From Boesenbergia rotunda (Eukaryota > Streptophyta > Magnoliopsida > Zingiberales > Zingiberaceae), in the NCBI GenBank assembly GCA_024364735.1, contig JAGFNQ010005391.1:25961-89960 (forward strand): a stretch of DNA of 64,000 nucleotides. The letters are read 5' to 3'. Made by a program: the position numbers and the translations under genes. The notes under the pieces were generated by a model. The model made no database searches. It was not told the DNA's origin and saw nothing but the letters and a program-made list of their open reading frames with translations. Of the stretch, positions 22,935 through 35,397 are shown one piece after another. The first letter of the stretch is position 1, and every line of letters begins with the position of its first letter.

Positions 22935-23912
22935 ATCAGTGGGTTTTGACCAAAACCCACTGATGGACCTCCCATATCTGGATTTCTAAAAACCCTATAT
23001 CAATAGACATGATTGACCTAGGAGAAGATGTTTTAGGTGTCCAAACATCTATACACTCTATATCACCAATGCAATAGGAGTAGTTTAGAAATATCAATGG
23101 GTTTTGATCAAAACCCACTGATGGACCTACCATATCTGGATTTCTGAAAACATCATATGAATAGAGATGGTAGAGTTAGGAGATGATGTTTTAGGTGTCC
23201 AAACATCTATATATTAGATATCACCAATGAAATAGGAGTAGTTTAGAAATATCAGTGGGTTTTAACCAAAACCCACTGATGGACCTACCATATCTGGATT
23301 TCCGAAAACTCCATATGAATAGAGAGGGTAAAGGTAGGAGATGATGTTTTAGGTGTCCAAACATCTATATATTAGATATCACCAATGTAATAGGAGTAGT
23401 TTAGCCATATCAATGGGTTTTGGTCAAAACCCACTAATATTTCTAAACTACTCCTATTGCATTGGTGATATAGAGTGTATAGATGTTTGGACACCTAAAA
23501 CATCTTCTCCTATCTCTAACCTCTCTATTCATATGGAGTTTTCAGAAATCCAGATATGGGAGGTCCATCAGTGGGTTTTGGTCAAAACTCACTGATATTT
23601 CTAAACTACTCCTATTTCATTGGTGATATCTAATATATAGATGTTTGAACACCTAAAACATCATCTCCTAACTCTACCCTCTCTATTCATATGGAGTTTT
23701 CAGAAATCCAGATATGGTAGGTCCATCAGTGGGTTTTGATCAAAACCTACTGATATTTCTAAACTACTCCTATTGCATTGGTGATATAGAGTGTATAGAT
23801 ATTTGGACACCTAAAACATCTTCTCCTAGGTCAATCATGTCTATTGATATAGGATTTTCAAAAATCCAGATATGAGAGGTCCATCAGTGGGTTTTGGTCA
23901 AAACCCACTGAT
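22935..23912. repeat. centre of the fold-back: seven 30-bp palindromes at 158-bp spacing
   Basis: Palindromes of the form ATCAGTGGGTTTT..AAAACCCACTGAT start at 22935, 23093, 23251, 23409, 23567, 23725 and 23883, all exactly 158 bp apart. The three spacers left of the middle palindrome are in one orientation and the three on the right are reverse complements. Spacer 1 pairs best with spacer 6 (both carry the same TGACCTAGG variant). The dyad axis falls between 23423 and 23424. The short open frames here are part of the repeat. Confidence 0.93.
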
Positions 23913-24060
23913 GTTCTCATACTGTATCAGTTGGCACAGAACGATACAATAATAATGTAGAATCATAGCTTGTTTTAATAAATCATCCTTATATCTTTAA
24001 TTTTGCCGATCAATATATATTATTATGTCTATTAATTATTTTTTTATATTTATTAATTTT

Positions 24061-24893
24061 ATATAATCATGCAGGGCCTGAAATCAATTGATTTCAGGCC
24101 CTGAAATTACTTTTTTATATATATAAGAATCGATAGATAGATAGATAGATAGATATATATATATATATATATAAAAGTTCGTTTTTAATATAATGCATGT
24201 TTTATATTAATTAGAATACCTCACGTAAGGTAGTCTATCTCAGTGATTTTTATTGTGATTTTAAAAATATAAAGAGATGTTTCTTTATGTTTCAGGCCTA
24301 CGTAAAAAACCCTATCATAACATATGATTTCAGGCCGATGCAGGACCTGAAATCTTTTGTTTCAGGCCCACGCTAGGCCTGAAATATTTCTATTTCAGGC
24401 CCACGCTGGGCCTGAAATCTTTTATTTCAGACCCAGCGTGGGCCTGAAATCTTTTGATTAAGATTTCAAGTCTACACTTAGTCTGAAATAAAAAGATTCC
24501 AGACTTTTTAAATTTACGTATTTTTTATATATTAATATATTTATTAAATATTATTTTATATATTAATTTATATTAATCAAATATAAAATTTCATCACTTT
24601 AGTTTTTTAAAATCAGTTGGAAGAGAACTTTCTGTTAATGAAAATAATTTTTCTTTTTTTACCTTACGTTTTTTAACTAATTCCTAAATATATTATTTTA
24701 AAATATCAAATCTGAAAAAGCAGATTCTTACCTGGGGATTTGTTACTAAGAAAGAGAAAGACATGCAGTATTTGGCAGGAGGGGTATTAGAGGAAGTTCA
24801 CTAAAATAGGTGCGCCCTTTGGTAATAATGAAATCATGATACGTCTTTTGATAAATACCAATTATTAAATACGCTTTTTTGGTAAAAAGACGT
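24061..24893 (-). repeat. outer part of the right fold-back arm
   Basis: Reverse complement of 10121-11110 and of 22700-22790. Includes a (GATA)n/(AT)n tract at about 24133-24172 and five GGGCCTGAAA-type palindromes (24320-24490). It ends at the 9-bp duplication 24894-24902. Confidence 0.85.
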
Positions 24894-25126
24894 TGAATCT
24901 TCCTTGTTCTCACCCAATCCTACTCCTTATTCTATAACTAAATAAAGGGCATCAATTATAATTCTCATTTTAAATCAAATAAAAAATGAATTTAGTAAGC
25001 AATATTTACTACTAGCATAGATGATAAGATGGTACTTGATGGTAAGGTGGTCTGTTGATAAGATTGTACTTGCTTTTGTCTCATCTATAAATTTACACAA
25101 TGACGAGGTCGAAATAGTAAAAAAAT

Positions 25127-25158
<32 letters not shown>

Positions 25159-25986
25159 CTTGAATCATTTTTAAAATTAAAAATATACACGTCAGATCCA
25201 AATTAATTATATACCTTAAAATTTTTAGTAAAACAAATTTTATTTCCTTTTATTTTTGCTACTCTTGAGTGCAAAGAAGGTTGGGCGTAGTTACAAAATT
25301 AATATCAATGATAGATTTAATGTGTTGAACTATACTTTTTAGTGTCCAAAGCATAAATACAATTTGTATTAAGCAAACTCTGGAATGGAAAGAAACAATC
25401 AAATTTAAAAAATTAAGATAATACTTATTGTATTATGCTTAAATAATTTACTAAACTATCCGTTACGTTTTAAATTTGATAATGGTTATGGACCTTGGTA
25501 TACCATTTGGTAACACCAACAATAATTGGTGCTGCACATTTTCCATGTTTATCTATAACCAAATAACTCAAACGTTAACTAATGCAAATTTTAATTTCAA
25601 TATTTTTCTTAATTTTATTCTGTTTTATTTGTAAACTTTCCCACTAAATAATATGATACACGAAGTAGAGATACATGCACAAATTGAAAACTTTAACATG
25701 AAATAATAGAGAAATTATTTGACAAAAATATATTTTAATAAAAAAATACCTCATGAGTCCAGAATGACTCTTATCCGAAAAGTTTATCCTAGGTCAATTC
25801 TCTCCAACTTTTTCAATGAGTTTGTTAGCTGGTTAATTTTTTTTTAAAAAACAATAATTAATCCCAATTTTATTTCATTTAATTAATAAAAATTAAAATT
25901 AAACCTTATCTTTTTCAAATATTTCACCACTAGTACAAAAGCTTGGGTGATTATCGTGAATTAGGTCATAGCCCAACTGCAGCCGC

Positions 25987-26045
<59 letters not shown>
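25987..26045 (+). repeat. (TAA)n microsatellite
   Basis: About 19 uninterrupted TAA units. Confidence 0.95.
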
Positions 26046-26049
<4 letters not shown>

Positions 26050-28350
26050 AAACAATTAAAATATCACTTAAAATATAATAAATCTTTCCTTCTGCAAATA
26101 ATATATTAAATAAAATAAAATTTCATAATCCAAATTATAACTAATAATTAAGAAAATTATATCAACCATTAGACTCGTAATATATTTATACATTTTGACA
26201 CAATGTGGTTGACCATTTGAAGTGACAACATGTAATAATCAACCTTTTGTTGCTTCATAGCTTGCACTAGACTAATTTTCAAAGAATCAAATGCAAATAC
26301 AAATAAGAGAAAATAATGGAAACAGAGAGTAACAGGGTATTATGTGACTTCTAAATTGGTTATATTTCTTGGTGTTAAAGTGATTTTGGTATAATAAAAT
26401 TTTTGGTATACCAAAATTTACAATATAATCAATATATAATTTATACTATACCGAAACTTCAGTCTATTAACCTCAAATTTTGTTTCATTTAATTAAAAAA
26501 TAAATTAAAATTGTATTTTATCTTTTTCAAATGCTTCATCGCCATGGCAAAAACTTGAGCGATAACGGTATTGGAATTGGGGAATTGGATCATAGGCCAT
26601 CTGAATTTTTTTTTTGTTAAATATAATAATGATATAATGATAAACAATTAAAATTTTACTTAAAGTAGAATAGATCTTTCCTTCTACAAATAATATTTAA
26701 AAAAAATAAAATACTATCTCATAATCCAAATCAAATGATAAATGATTACTAATAAGAAGATTACATATCTGCAACAACTATCAGACTTGCAACATACTTA
26801 TGCATCTTGACACAATGTGGCAGAACATTGATGTGATAACATGAAATATCAAACTCTCGTCACAGCTTGCACTAAAGTAATTTACAAAGAATTAAATGCA
26901 AACACACAGAAGAGAAAGTAATCGAAATGAATACTAACAAGATATTGTTTGACTTCTGAATTAGTTATGTTTCTTGATGTCAAAATAAATTTGGTATACT
27001 TAAATTTTCAGTATACCAAAATTTTTAGAACGATCAATAAGCAATTTTATACTATATCGAAACTTCGATTGATATGTTAATCCCAATTTTATTTCATATA
27101 ATTCAAAAAGAGATTAAAATTGTAATTTATGGTTTTCAAATGCTTCAACGCTAGAGAAAAACTTGAGTGATCATCAACATTATAATTGGGTCATTGTCCA
27201 TCTAAAAAACGAATTATTTAATATAATAATAGTATAATTAAGATAAACAATTAAAATTTCCTTATGCAAATAATATTATATATATATAATCTCATAATCT
27301 AATTGTTAGAATATATAAATAAATTTTTCACAACTTTGCATGCTATTTCTACGCCAACAATGATGAATATGTAAATAAAAATATATTACAAGCTTGAGTC
27401 AACCAAAAGATTTTTCTCCAATTCAATTGATCATCATCACAACCATGGGCATCTGTTAAGATGATATAATCTTAATCACTAATCATCATATTTTGATCAA
27501 TGATGTGTAGGTGGTCACCTCAGCAGACGCTCATGGTTGTGCAGGGTGAAGTATGAAGAATATCTTACCAAATAAATTGAATAAGGATTGTAAAATGATT
27601 TGATCTCAATTGTTAGAGTTCAATCTAACATAGTCTCAACATCACAGAAACGATAATTATATAATTTTGTGTCTCATGAGTTTCAAGTGAAGCTCACAAC
27701 TTATTACAATGCCAAAAGAAAATTACATTGAAGTAATATTGTCGCTCCCAGCGGAGTTTTCTTTGTTGTCTCTCAATCCTCCTACATACCCTATGTCTAA
27801 ATAAAGGACATCAATTATAATTCTCATTTTAAATATTAATAAGAAATGAATTTAATAGAAATAGACACTTACAAGGTATTGTGTGGCTTTTGAATTAGTT
27901 ATGTTTCTTGGTGTCATAGTAATTTCGATATACTTAAAGTGATAGATCAAAATGTTTAGTACAATCTGTATACAATTTATATTATCCCGAAACTTTGGTA
28001 TACCGTAGTTTCGATAAATTAACCCTAATTTTATTTCATTTAATTAAAATTGTATCTACTCTTTTTCAAATACTTCATCGCTAGAGTAAAAATTAGAGTG
28101 ATTACAGTCATTAGAATTGGGTTATAATCCATCTAAAAAAAGAATTTATTTAATATAATAATAGTATAATCATGATAAAAAAATATAATATATATTTCCT
28201 TCAATATATAAATATATATAATTAATATAATATATAAATAAAATTTTCAAATTTCACTCACTATTACTATGCAGGCAATGATGAATGATGTAATCTTGAT
28301 TATTGATCTTCATCATACATATTTTGATTAGTGATGTATTGGTGGCCACC

Positions 28351-28857
28351 TAGGGGTGTAAACGAGTCAAGCCGCTCGCGAGCTATTCGGGTCTCGATTC
28401 GATAGAAGCTCGTTCGAGCTCGTTTAATAAAGCTCGTTAATATTAACGAGCCAAACTCAAACTCAGCAGTATTCGGCTCGTGAACAGGCTCGTTAATAAG
28501 CTCGTGAGCTAGTTCGTAAAATATAAAATTAATATTTAACATTAAATATATAATTTTGACACTTTTATATTTAATAAATATAAAATATCCAATAAAACTC
28601 ATTTGTATGAATAAAATCATAGATTTTAGTAAATATTTTATATTTTTTAGAATATATAATTTATTTTTTTAATAGATTGATGAATAATTTAATTAATAAT
28701 TTATATTTGGTAAGTTCGTTTAAGGCTCGATTAGGCTCGAATATGCTTGCGAGCCATCACTATATTCGATAAATTAAGCTCGAGCTCGGCTCGATAATAA
28801 ACGAGCCAAACTCAAACTCTCAGGTATTCGACTCGGCTCGGTTCGATTACAGCCCTA
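28351..28857. mobile_element. hAT-type MITE (507 bp)
   Basis: The 8-bp duplication TGGCCACC lies at 28343-28350 and 28858-28865. The inverted ends TAGGGGTGTAA...TTACAGCCCTA flank an interior rich in GCTCG/CGAGC motifs. A paralogous repeat at 31465-31480 shows the unoccupied site with one TGGCCACC. No transposase, so non-autonomous. The antisense frame at 28300-28620 is a shadow. Confidence 0.9.
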
Positions 28858-30325
28858 TGGCCACCTCAGCATGTGCTTATGGTTGTGCAGAGTAAAGTGC
28901 GTAAGCTATTAGAACTCTTGGTGTATCATATGGAACTTTATCCTTTTTATTAATATCCTACCAAATAAATTGAATAAGGATAACAACATAATTTGACCTC
29001 AATTGTTAGAATTCAATCTAACATAGTCTCAACATCACAAGAACCATAATTATAAAATATATTAGGTATCATGAGTTTCAAGTGAAGCTCACAACTTATT
29101 AAAACATCAAAGAAATTTATATTGAAGTACTATTATCGCTCTCAGCCGAGTCTTCTTTCTTCTCACACAATCCTCCTACATACTCTACGACAAAATAAAG
29201 AACATCAATTATAATTCTCATTTTATATATGAATAAAAAATGAATTTAATGGAAATAGAGACTAACAAGGTATTGTATGACTTCTGAATTGGTTATGTTT
29301 TTTGGTGTCAAAGTAATTTCGATACACTTAAGATTAGGTATATCAAAATTTTAGTACAATCGATATGTAATTTATACTATACAGAAACTTTGGTATAGCG
29401 AAGTTTCGATATATTAACCCTAATTTTATTTCATTTAATTATAAAACAAATTAACACTATACCTTATCATTTTCAAATGCATTACTGCTAAAGCAAAAAC
29501 TTTATCTTTTTCAGCACTTAAGGTTAGGTATACCGTAGGTGCTAATGATTGTGCCGGTTAAAGTGTACAGGCTATCAGAACTCTTTGTATATCATATGGA
29601 ACTTTATCTTTTTTTTTAATATCCTACCAAATAAATTGAATAAGGATAGCAAAATGATTTGATCTCAATTTTTAGAATTCAATCTAACACAGTCAGTCTT
29701 AATATTACACGAACAATAATTATAAAATCTTATTCTTATGAGCTTCAAGTGAAGCTCACAACTTATTATAATGCTAAAAGAAAATTACATCGAAGTACTA
29801 TTGTCGCTCCCAGTTGAGTCTTCTTTGTTCTCATCCAATCCTCCTACCTACTCTATGATTAAATAAAGGACATCAATTATAATTCTCATTTTAAATATGA
29901 ATAAGATATGAATTTAATGGAAATGGAAGCCAACAGAGTATTATGTGACTTCTGAATTGGTTATGTTTCTTGATATCAAAGTAATTTTGATATCCCAAAA
30001 TTTTTAATACGATCGATATGCAATTTATACTATACCAAAACTTTGGTATACCGAAGTTTCGATATATTACACCCAATTTTATTTCATTTAATTAAAAAAT
30101 TGATTAAAATTGTATCTTATCTTCTCAAATGACTTAAGTGATAAACAATTAAAATTAGGTCACAGGTCATCCGCAAAAAAGAATTTGTTTAATATAATAA
30201 TAGTATAATTAGAATGAACAATTAAAATTTTCACAACTTTGCATGCTATTTCTATGCTAACAATAATGAATATATAAATAAAATAATATTACTAGCTTGA
30301 ACCAATCAAAATACTTGACTCCAAT

Positions 30326-31378
30326 TGATCCCGCCCTATCTTTGGCACCATATGGGCAGCCAGCATGGCAAACGACCTGGCCAGTTTCGGGGTCCACGTC
30401 ATTGTACAGGTAGCCAGCTTGACACCCTAGCCGGGCCCAAGGCCCCCGCAGGCCGGACGGACTCAGGGCGGCTGGTTAGAATAAATATGGCGGTTCATCC
30501 GGCCGGTCAAGCCCGGCCGACCGCATTAAGGCTTACACGCCTCGCGCATCGTCTAGCCGGGTATTTCCGCCTGGCCGACCACCTTAAAGCTTACACGCCT
30601 CGTCTATCCGGGTATTTCCGCCCGGCTGTCCTTTACACCCAGGCTGAAAATACAGCCGGGCGGGCCATCCCTGTGTCCACTCGGGCACTCTCTCTCGGAA
30701 TCCCCCTGGGGTACAGACAGAATACACCTGCACCAGCTGCAGATATCAGACTATCACCATTCGTGTGAACTGACACTCTGATTTACAGAAACCTGTCTTT
30801 GTCCTCACATAAGACAAACAGTATGCGACAAAGAATGTTGGTTACAAAACGGCCTAACCATACCATATCCTCTGACTCTGTCAGAAGATCCTAACACAGG
30901 TCATACTCAAAACGGCCTAACCATATCATATCTTCTGATCCTGTCAGAAGATCCCGACACAGGTCATACCCAAATCGACTTAACCATACCATATCCTCTG
31001 ACCCTGTCAGAAGGTCCTGACACATGTCAGACTTGGTCCTTTTCCCCGGCTATATAAGTCACTCCCCTCCTCATTATCAGGTACGCGCGAAACCTCTCGT
31101 CTCCAGTGCTCCATTATTTTCCTTGTTCATCGGAGTACTGACTTGACCGTCGGAGTGCCTTGCCGGGACGTCTCCCGGCTAGGTTGCTAACGGTCATCTT
31201 CCTCCCCAGGTCCACCTCCATCCGGTCGAGGGTTCATCCGGCGGCACCTGCTTCCGACCATTCGGAGGACACCCCACGCCCGCTGCCATCCTGCGCGAGG
31301 ACATCCAGTCATCGTCCACGTCACGTCCCTCTACACCGTCATCCGGTTGCGGCTCCATCGCGCTCGGCGACAGGATCA
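30326..31378 (+). mobile_element. solo LTR of a Tat-type gypsy element (1053 bp)
   Basis: Starts TGATC, ends ACAGGATCA, and is flanked by the 5-bp duplication CCAAT at 30321-30325 and 31379-31383. A TATA box (TATATAAG) is at 31051-31058. Three 63-bp tandem units start at 30846, 30909 and 30972. GC-rich against AT-rich flanks. No internal element remains, as after LTR-LTR recombination. Frames 30325-30768 and 31160-31420 are noncoding LTR. Confidence 0.92.
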
Positions 31379-31383
31379 CCAAT

Positions 31384-31521
31384 TAAACTAATTATCATCA
31401 AAATCATGGGCATATGTTAAGATGACGTAATTTTAATCACTGATTATCATCACACATATTTTGATTAGTGATGTGTAGGTGGCCACCTCAATAGGCGCTT
31501 ATGATTGTGTGGTGTAAAGTG
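31384..31521 (+). repeat. short copy of the AT-rich repeat between two insertions
   Basis: Matches 27430-27560 and 28265-28345 (GTGATGTGTAGGTGG.CACCTCA block), including the unoccupied hAT target site. Confidence 0.75.
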
Positions 31522-31526
31522 TACAG

Positions 31527-32588
31527 TGTTAGATCGTTGACGGCTTGTTAGAGGGGGAAGGTAAATAGCAACTTTCCCTTTCTTCTCTACCTATGTTGTT
31601 AATGCGCAAGCGAAAATACAATAAAACAAAACTAATAACTAAACAATGCTAACACCACCTGTTTATGTGGTTCGGAGATAATGCTCATACTCTACGGTAG
31701 TCCGTAAGGTGGACGATCCTTCGACGGATCACTTCCCGGATGCCCTCCGGCTAGCTCGTGTAGCTCCTTGTGGGTGGAGAAACATCGCCACAAACCCAAG
31801 TACACTTTCTGAGCACTAAGACTACTAACAAGCCCTAACCAAGCTTGTTTCATCAAGAGCTCCCAGCCCAAACCGAGTTCTCTTAAATAGAACTCAAGGC
31901 TGAAAAACACCCGACCAGTCGACTGCCCGTCGACTGCTCCCAGGGCAGTCGACTGGTCCCACTGAAAAAAGATCGTTGCAGCTCAACGTTCGAATTTCCA
32001 GCCACTTACTAGTCACCTACCAGTCGACTGCTCCCAGGGCAGTCGACTGCTCCCAGGTTGACTACATTCTGTGAGTTTCTGTGACCTTTATCAGTCGACT
32101 GCCTCAACCCTCGAATTGGTCCACCTTCACACCTAAGGTTTCTCTTCCCGAGTACACTTCTCTCAGCACTCGACCCCTAGGATTCCCTGAGTACAATTAC
32201 TCAGCACTCATAACCTCACGACCCAGCTGACTCCTCACCAGCAGTCTCGACTATTGCCTTCGTGCCCTCTTTATCTTTGGCTCTCGTCCCTCGGATGCAC
32301 ACAAGCCTCCAGCTTGCCTTCATGTCATCCTTCACGCATGCCTCGAAGTCCGCGCCCCTCGGCTCATCGTCCCTGCTATCCATAGTCCCTCAGGTGTGCA
32401 CACAAGCCAGCGGCTTGTCTCCATGCCACCCTTCACCGTACCGAAGCCGTCCAGCTAAGTCAATATGTGTAACATGCACATCCTGCACACTCACATACAC
32501 ATATTAGAACACAAGGGTAATCCTAACTTAAATCCTTTGCCCAAACATCAAAACACATGATCACTCCGGACCATAGATTGCCCCAACA
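31527..32588 (-). repeat. 3' LTR of the gag-only element (1062 bp)
   Basis: TGTTAG...CCAACA. Contains repeated pairs of the 10-bp palindrome CAGTCGACTG separated by CTCCCAGGG-type spacers (about 31917-32105). Internal frames are not genes. Confidence 0.9.
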
Positions 32589-32602
32589 ATCTCCCCCTTT
32601 TT

Positions 32603-33804
32603 AATGTTTGACAATACGGTTAAGTTAGGGAAAACAAATAGCAATAAATAGTAACAATAATGCTAAACAACCATTCAGACTTACATTGCCAAGGCTCTAC
32701 CTTGGATTTACACCGCTAATGGATATGCAATGCAAACATGCATGGATCCTATCCCAAGGCATCCCCACACCTAACTTCCTAAAGTTAGGACTTTCTACCA
32801 AAAACGGGCATTTTAAAACCTATCCCAAGGCTCCCCCTACATTGGACTTACAAAATCTTTTTAAGAACCCCTCCAAGGTTCCCCTTACGCCAAGACTGGA
32901 GCAACAATGCTCCCCCTTCACCTAAGCTCCCCCTAGACTTAGGATTTTTATCAAAACGGGCTTTTTAAAACCTATCTCAAGGCTCCACTATATTGGACTT
33001 ACAAAGGCTTTTTAAGAACCTCTCCAAGGTTCCCCTTACGCCAAGACTGGAGCAACAATGCTCCCCCTTCACCTAAGCTCCCCCTAGACTTAGGATTTCT
33101 TGCAAAGGCGTGTTTGGTTTCCCAAATTAAACCCAAAACTTCTCCCCCTTTGCCATACATCAAAAAGACCCCAACAATATCTCAATCATTGGATAATTTA
33201 ACCCCTAATGATCAGAAACACAGTGTACTAGCCCCCCCCCCCCCCAAACACTTGTTTTACACCATTTGTACACTTTTCCAGTTGCTGAATCTCAATTCAG
33301 CCCTGACCCGTCGACTGCCCCCAGGGGCAGTCCACTGGCACGCTGAAAAATAATTTTTTAACTTTCTGAATCCAAATTCAGAAATGCGCCAGAAATTTCA
33401 TAAATCTCCAAAAATTTCTAAATTTTGTGGAGAGGTTTGTGGTACCCATACCTACATGGAAAAAATACATTCAAAAATGTATCTATCACCAATCCCATGT
33501 TTGACACAAAACCCAAAACTAGTAAAAAGGTTCACTCAAACCTTGACCAAAAGTCCTAATTTTGATTTCCCCTTGATGTCTCTGCCCATACCAACCCACA
33601 ATGCCTCCCTAGCATTGATTTGTATGGCATTTACATATCAAAAACCAATGCTCATGCTATATGACCTCAATGTCATATTTTCATGCATGAAACTCAAAAT
33701 TCATTTGCCAAAACCCAAGAATTGAGACTCAAGTTCGTCTCCAACTCTTTTGGCACACTCCATGGTCCATCTAAACCTCTAGGAGAACACCTCCCGAGAT
33801 CCAT
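32603..33804 (-). other. 3' untranslated region of the gag-only element
   Basis: Two diverged repeats rich in CTCCCCCTT (about 32820-32940 and 32950-33090), a run of ten or more C (33233-33245) and another CAGTCGACTG-like pair near 33309. No coding content. Confidence 0.55.
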
Positions 33805-35328
33805 TCACCATATATCCCAAAGGCTTCTAGAGCTTCCCCTTGAGCTCTTAGCCTTAGCCACCTCCCTAGGTGACTCAACAAACACTAGACCACACCGTTG
33901 TTCCCCCGGTGACTCTTGGCCTAAAAACTTGACCTTCTTAACTTTAGACACCTTGTCCTTGATTAAGTCATTCTTTTTACCTTTAAATGGCACCCCCTTG
34001 TCATTTTTGGACTTCTCCTTCTTGCCATAATCATATACTACCCTAGCATACTTATTTTCATTGGCATTAGAGACCTTAGATCTATATCCCAACCCCGATC
34101 TATCATTGTTGGGTTTTAGACCACCCAACATCATATCTAAACCCTTAGATCCAACTATGAATCTTCCTAGGATTTTCTCCAATTTATCAAGTCTTGCCCT
34201 CAAAGCTTGATTTTCCCTTTCTAGGCTTTCAACCCTAGAATCCACATGTCCACCTTGGACATTCCTAGACCTACCCATCTTCCTAGGCATATGTCTCCCT
34301 TTCTTAGGGTTAATGCATTGGTCCTTAGGTCTCAAGGTCTTGGGTTTATCATGACGCATTGATTTCCTAGGGTTTTGATCTACAATATTAACCCTACTCC
34401 TATCATGATATTTAAATCCATGATTATTCTTAATGAGCATATAAGAATTTAAAATTGGATTTAACTTTAAACAAGGATTTACCTTCCCGTTTACCTTTGA
34501 AGCTCCCCCTTAACTTGAGCTCCCTTTCTTTTTCAATTTCTTCAATTGCGCCAATTTCTTGATCTCTCCTTTCTTTGAGCACTTGGTGTGGTAGTGTCCA
34601 TGCTCACCACACGAGAAGCAAATTATATGCTTCTTGTCCTTCTTTGCTTCATCCGTACAACTCATGTTAGTTTTCAAATTATTCTAATTGAGTTTAGGGT
34701 TTACCTCCTTTTTCTTATCCAAAGGACACTTGTCCTTGTAGTGTCCCTTTTGATTACACCCAAAGCAAATTATGTGCTCCTTTGATTTGGCTTTGGTGGA
34801 GGTGGATACTTATTCTTGCTCCGATGTTGAGGGTGACCTTTCCTCCCCCTCAATCCTTGATGTGGAGACTTTTTCAATTTCTTCCTCACTTGAGGATGTG
34901 GACACTTCTTCCTTCTCTTCCTCCTCGGATGTTGAACTTAACTCAACCTCCGATTGATCCTTTTTCTCCTCTTCTTCTTGTCCTTGTGTCGGATTCTCAT
35001 GTAGAGCTATTACTTTTCTCCATAGCTCATATGCATTCTTGTACTCTTCTATATTTAACAAAATATGTGACGGTAATAAATTCGATACAATTCTAGTTAC
35101 CTCCTTATCCGCCTCCGCTTCTTCCGTTTGACTCTTGGTCCAATACCGAGGTCGAAGGCGTTTCCCTTTCATATCTGTTGGAACTTCGAATGGAACTTCT
35201 AGAGCGGTCCAATGGTCCCAATCCATTTGAAAGTATGTCTCCAATCGCTTCCTCCAATAGTTGAAGTCGTCTCGGCCATATGGAGGTGGAATCCGGATAT
35301 CCCATCCAAGTGGACCTTCCGATTTCAT
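33805..35328 (-). pseudogene. gag protein of the gag-only element, three internal stops
   Basis: Read on the minus strand from 35328, one frame of about 507 codons runs to 33805 and is broken by stops near 34811, 34685 and 34517. The N-terminal half has the copia-type gag signature (a Tyr/Trp-rich segment after PPPYGRDDFNYW). It is followed by an acidic Ser/Glu-rich stretch and two CCHC zinc knuckles, CFGCNQKGHYKDKC (about 34770-34725) and CFSCGEHGHYHTKC (about 34620-34580). The C-terminal part has a short coiled-coil-like segment (ESLERENQALRARLDKLEK) and a Lys-rich tail. The shared frame on both sides of each stop shows that these are point mutations in one gene. No pol frame follows. It would form the nucleocapsid. 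Confidence 0.82.
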
Positions 35329-35384
35329 CTTCCTCTAGCACTTTTTGCTCTCTAGGCGATTAGTCCGTAGATGAGCGCACCTCA

Positions 35385-35395
35385 CTCTGATACCA
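35385..35395 (-). other. primer-binding site, initiator tRNA-Met
   Basis: The minus strand reads TGGTATCAGAG two bases after the 5' LTR, the standard copia-type primer site. It fixes the orientation of the element. Confidence 0.9.
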
Positions 35396-35397
35396 CT

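Larger units (their letters stand above)
24903..30320 (+). repeat. field of degenerate copies of one AT-rich repeat family, part 1
   Basis: Recurring blocks in the same orientation. Block A (ATCCTACCAAATAAATT ... GTCGCTCCCAG ... AATTATAATTCTCATTTTA) starts near 27560, 28950 and 29620, and its right half lies at 24903-25020. Block B (GTATTGTGTGACTTCTGAATT ... GTTATGTTTCTTGG ... ATTTTATTTCATTTAATT) lies near 26330, 26940, 27870, 29270 and 29940. No coding capacity. Copies vary in length through deletions. I do not recognise the family; it could be an old tandem array or a decayed large element. Confidence 0.75.

Noticed and set aside
22935..23912. Evenly spaced palindromes as a CRISPR-like or replication-origin array
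   Set aside because: Spacers are copies of each other and reverse at the centre; this is a fold-back transposon structure.
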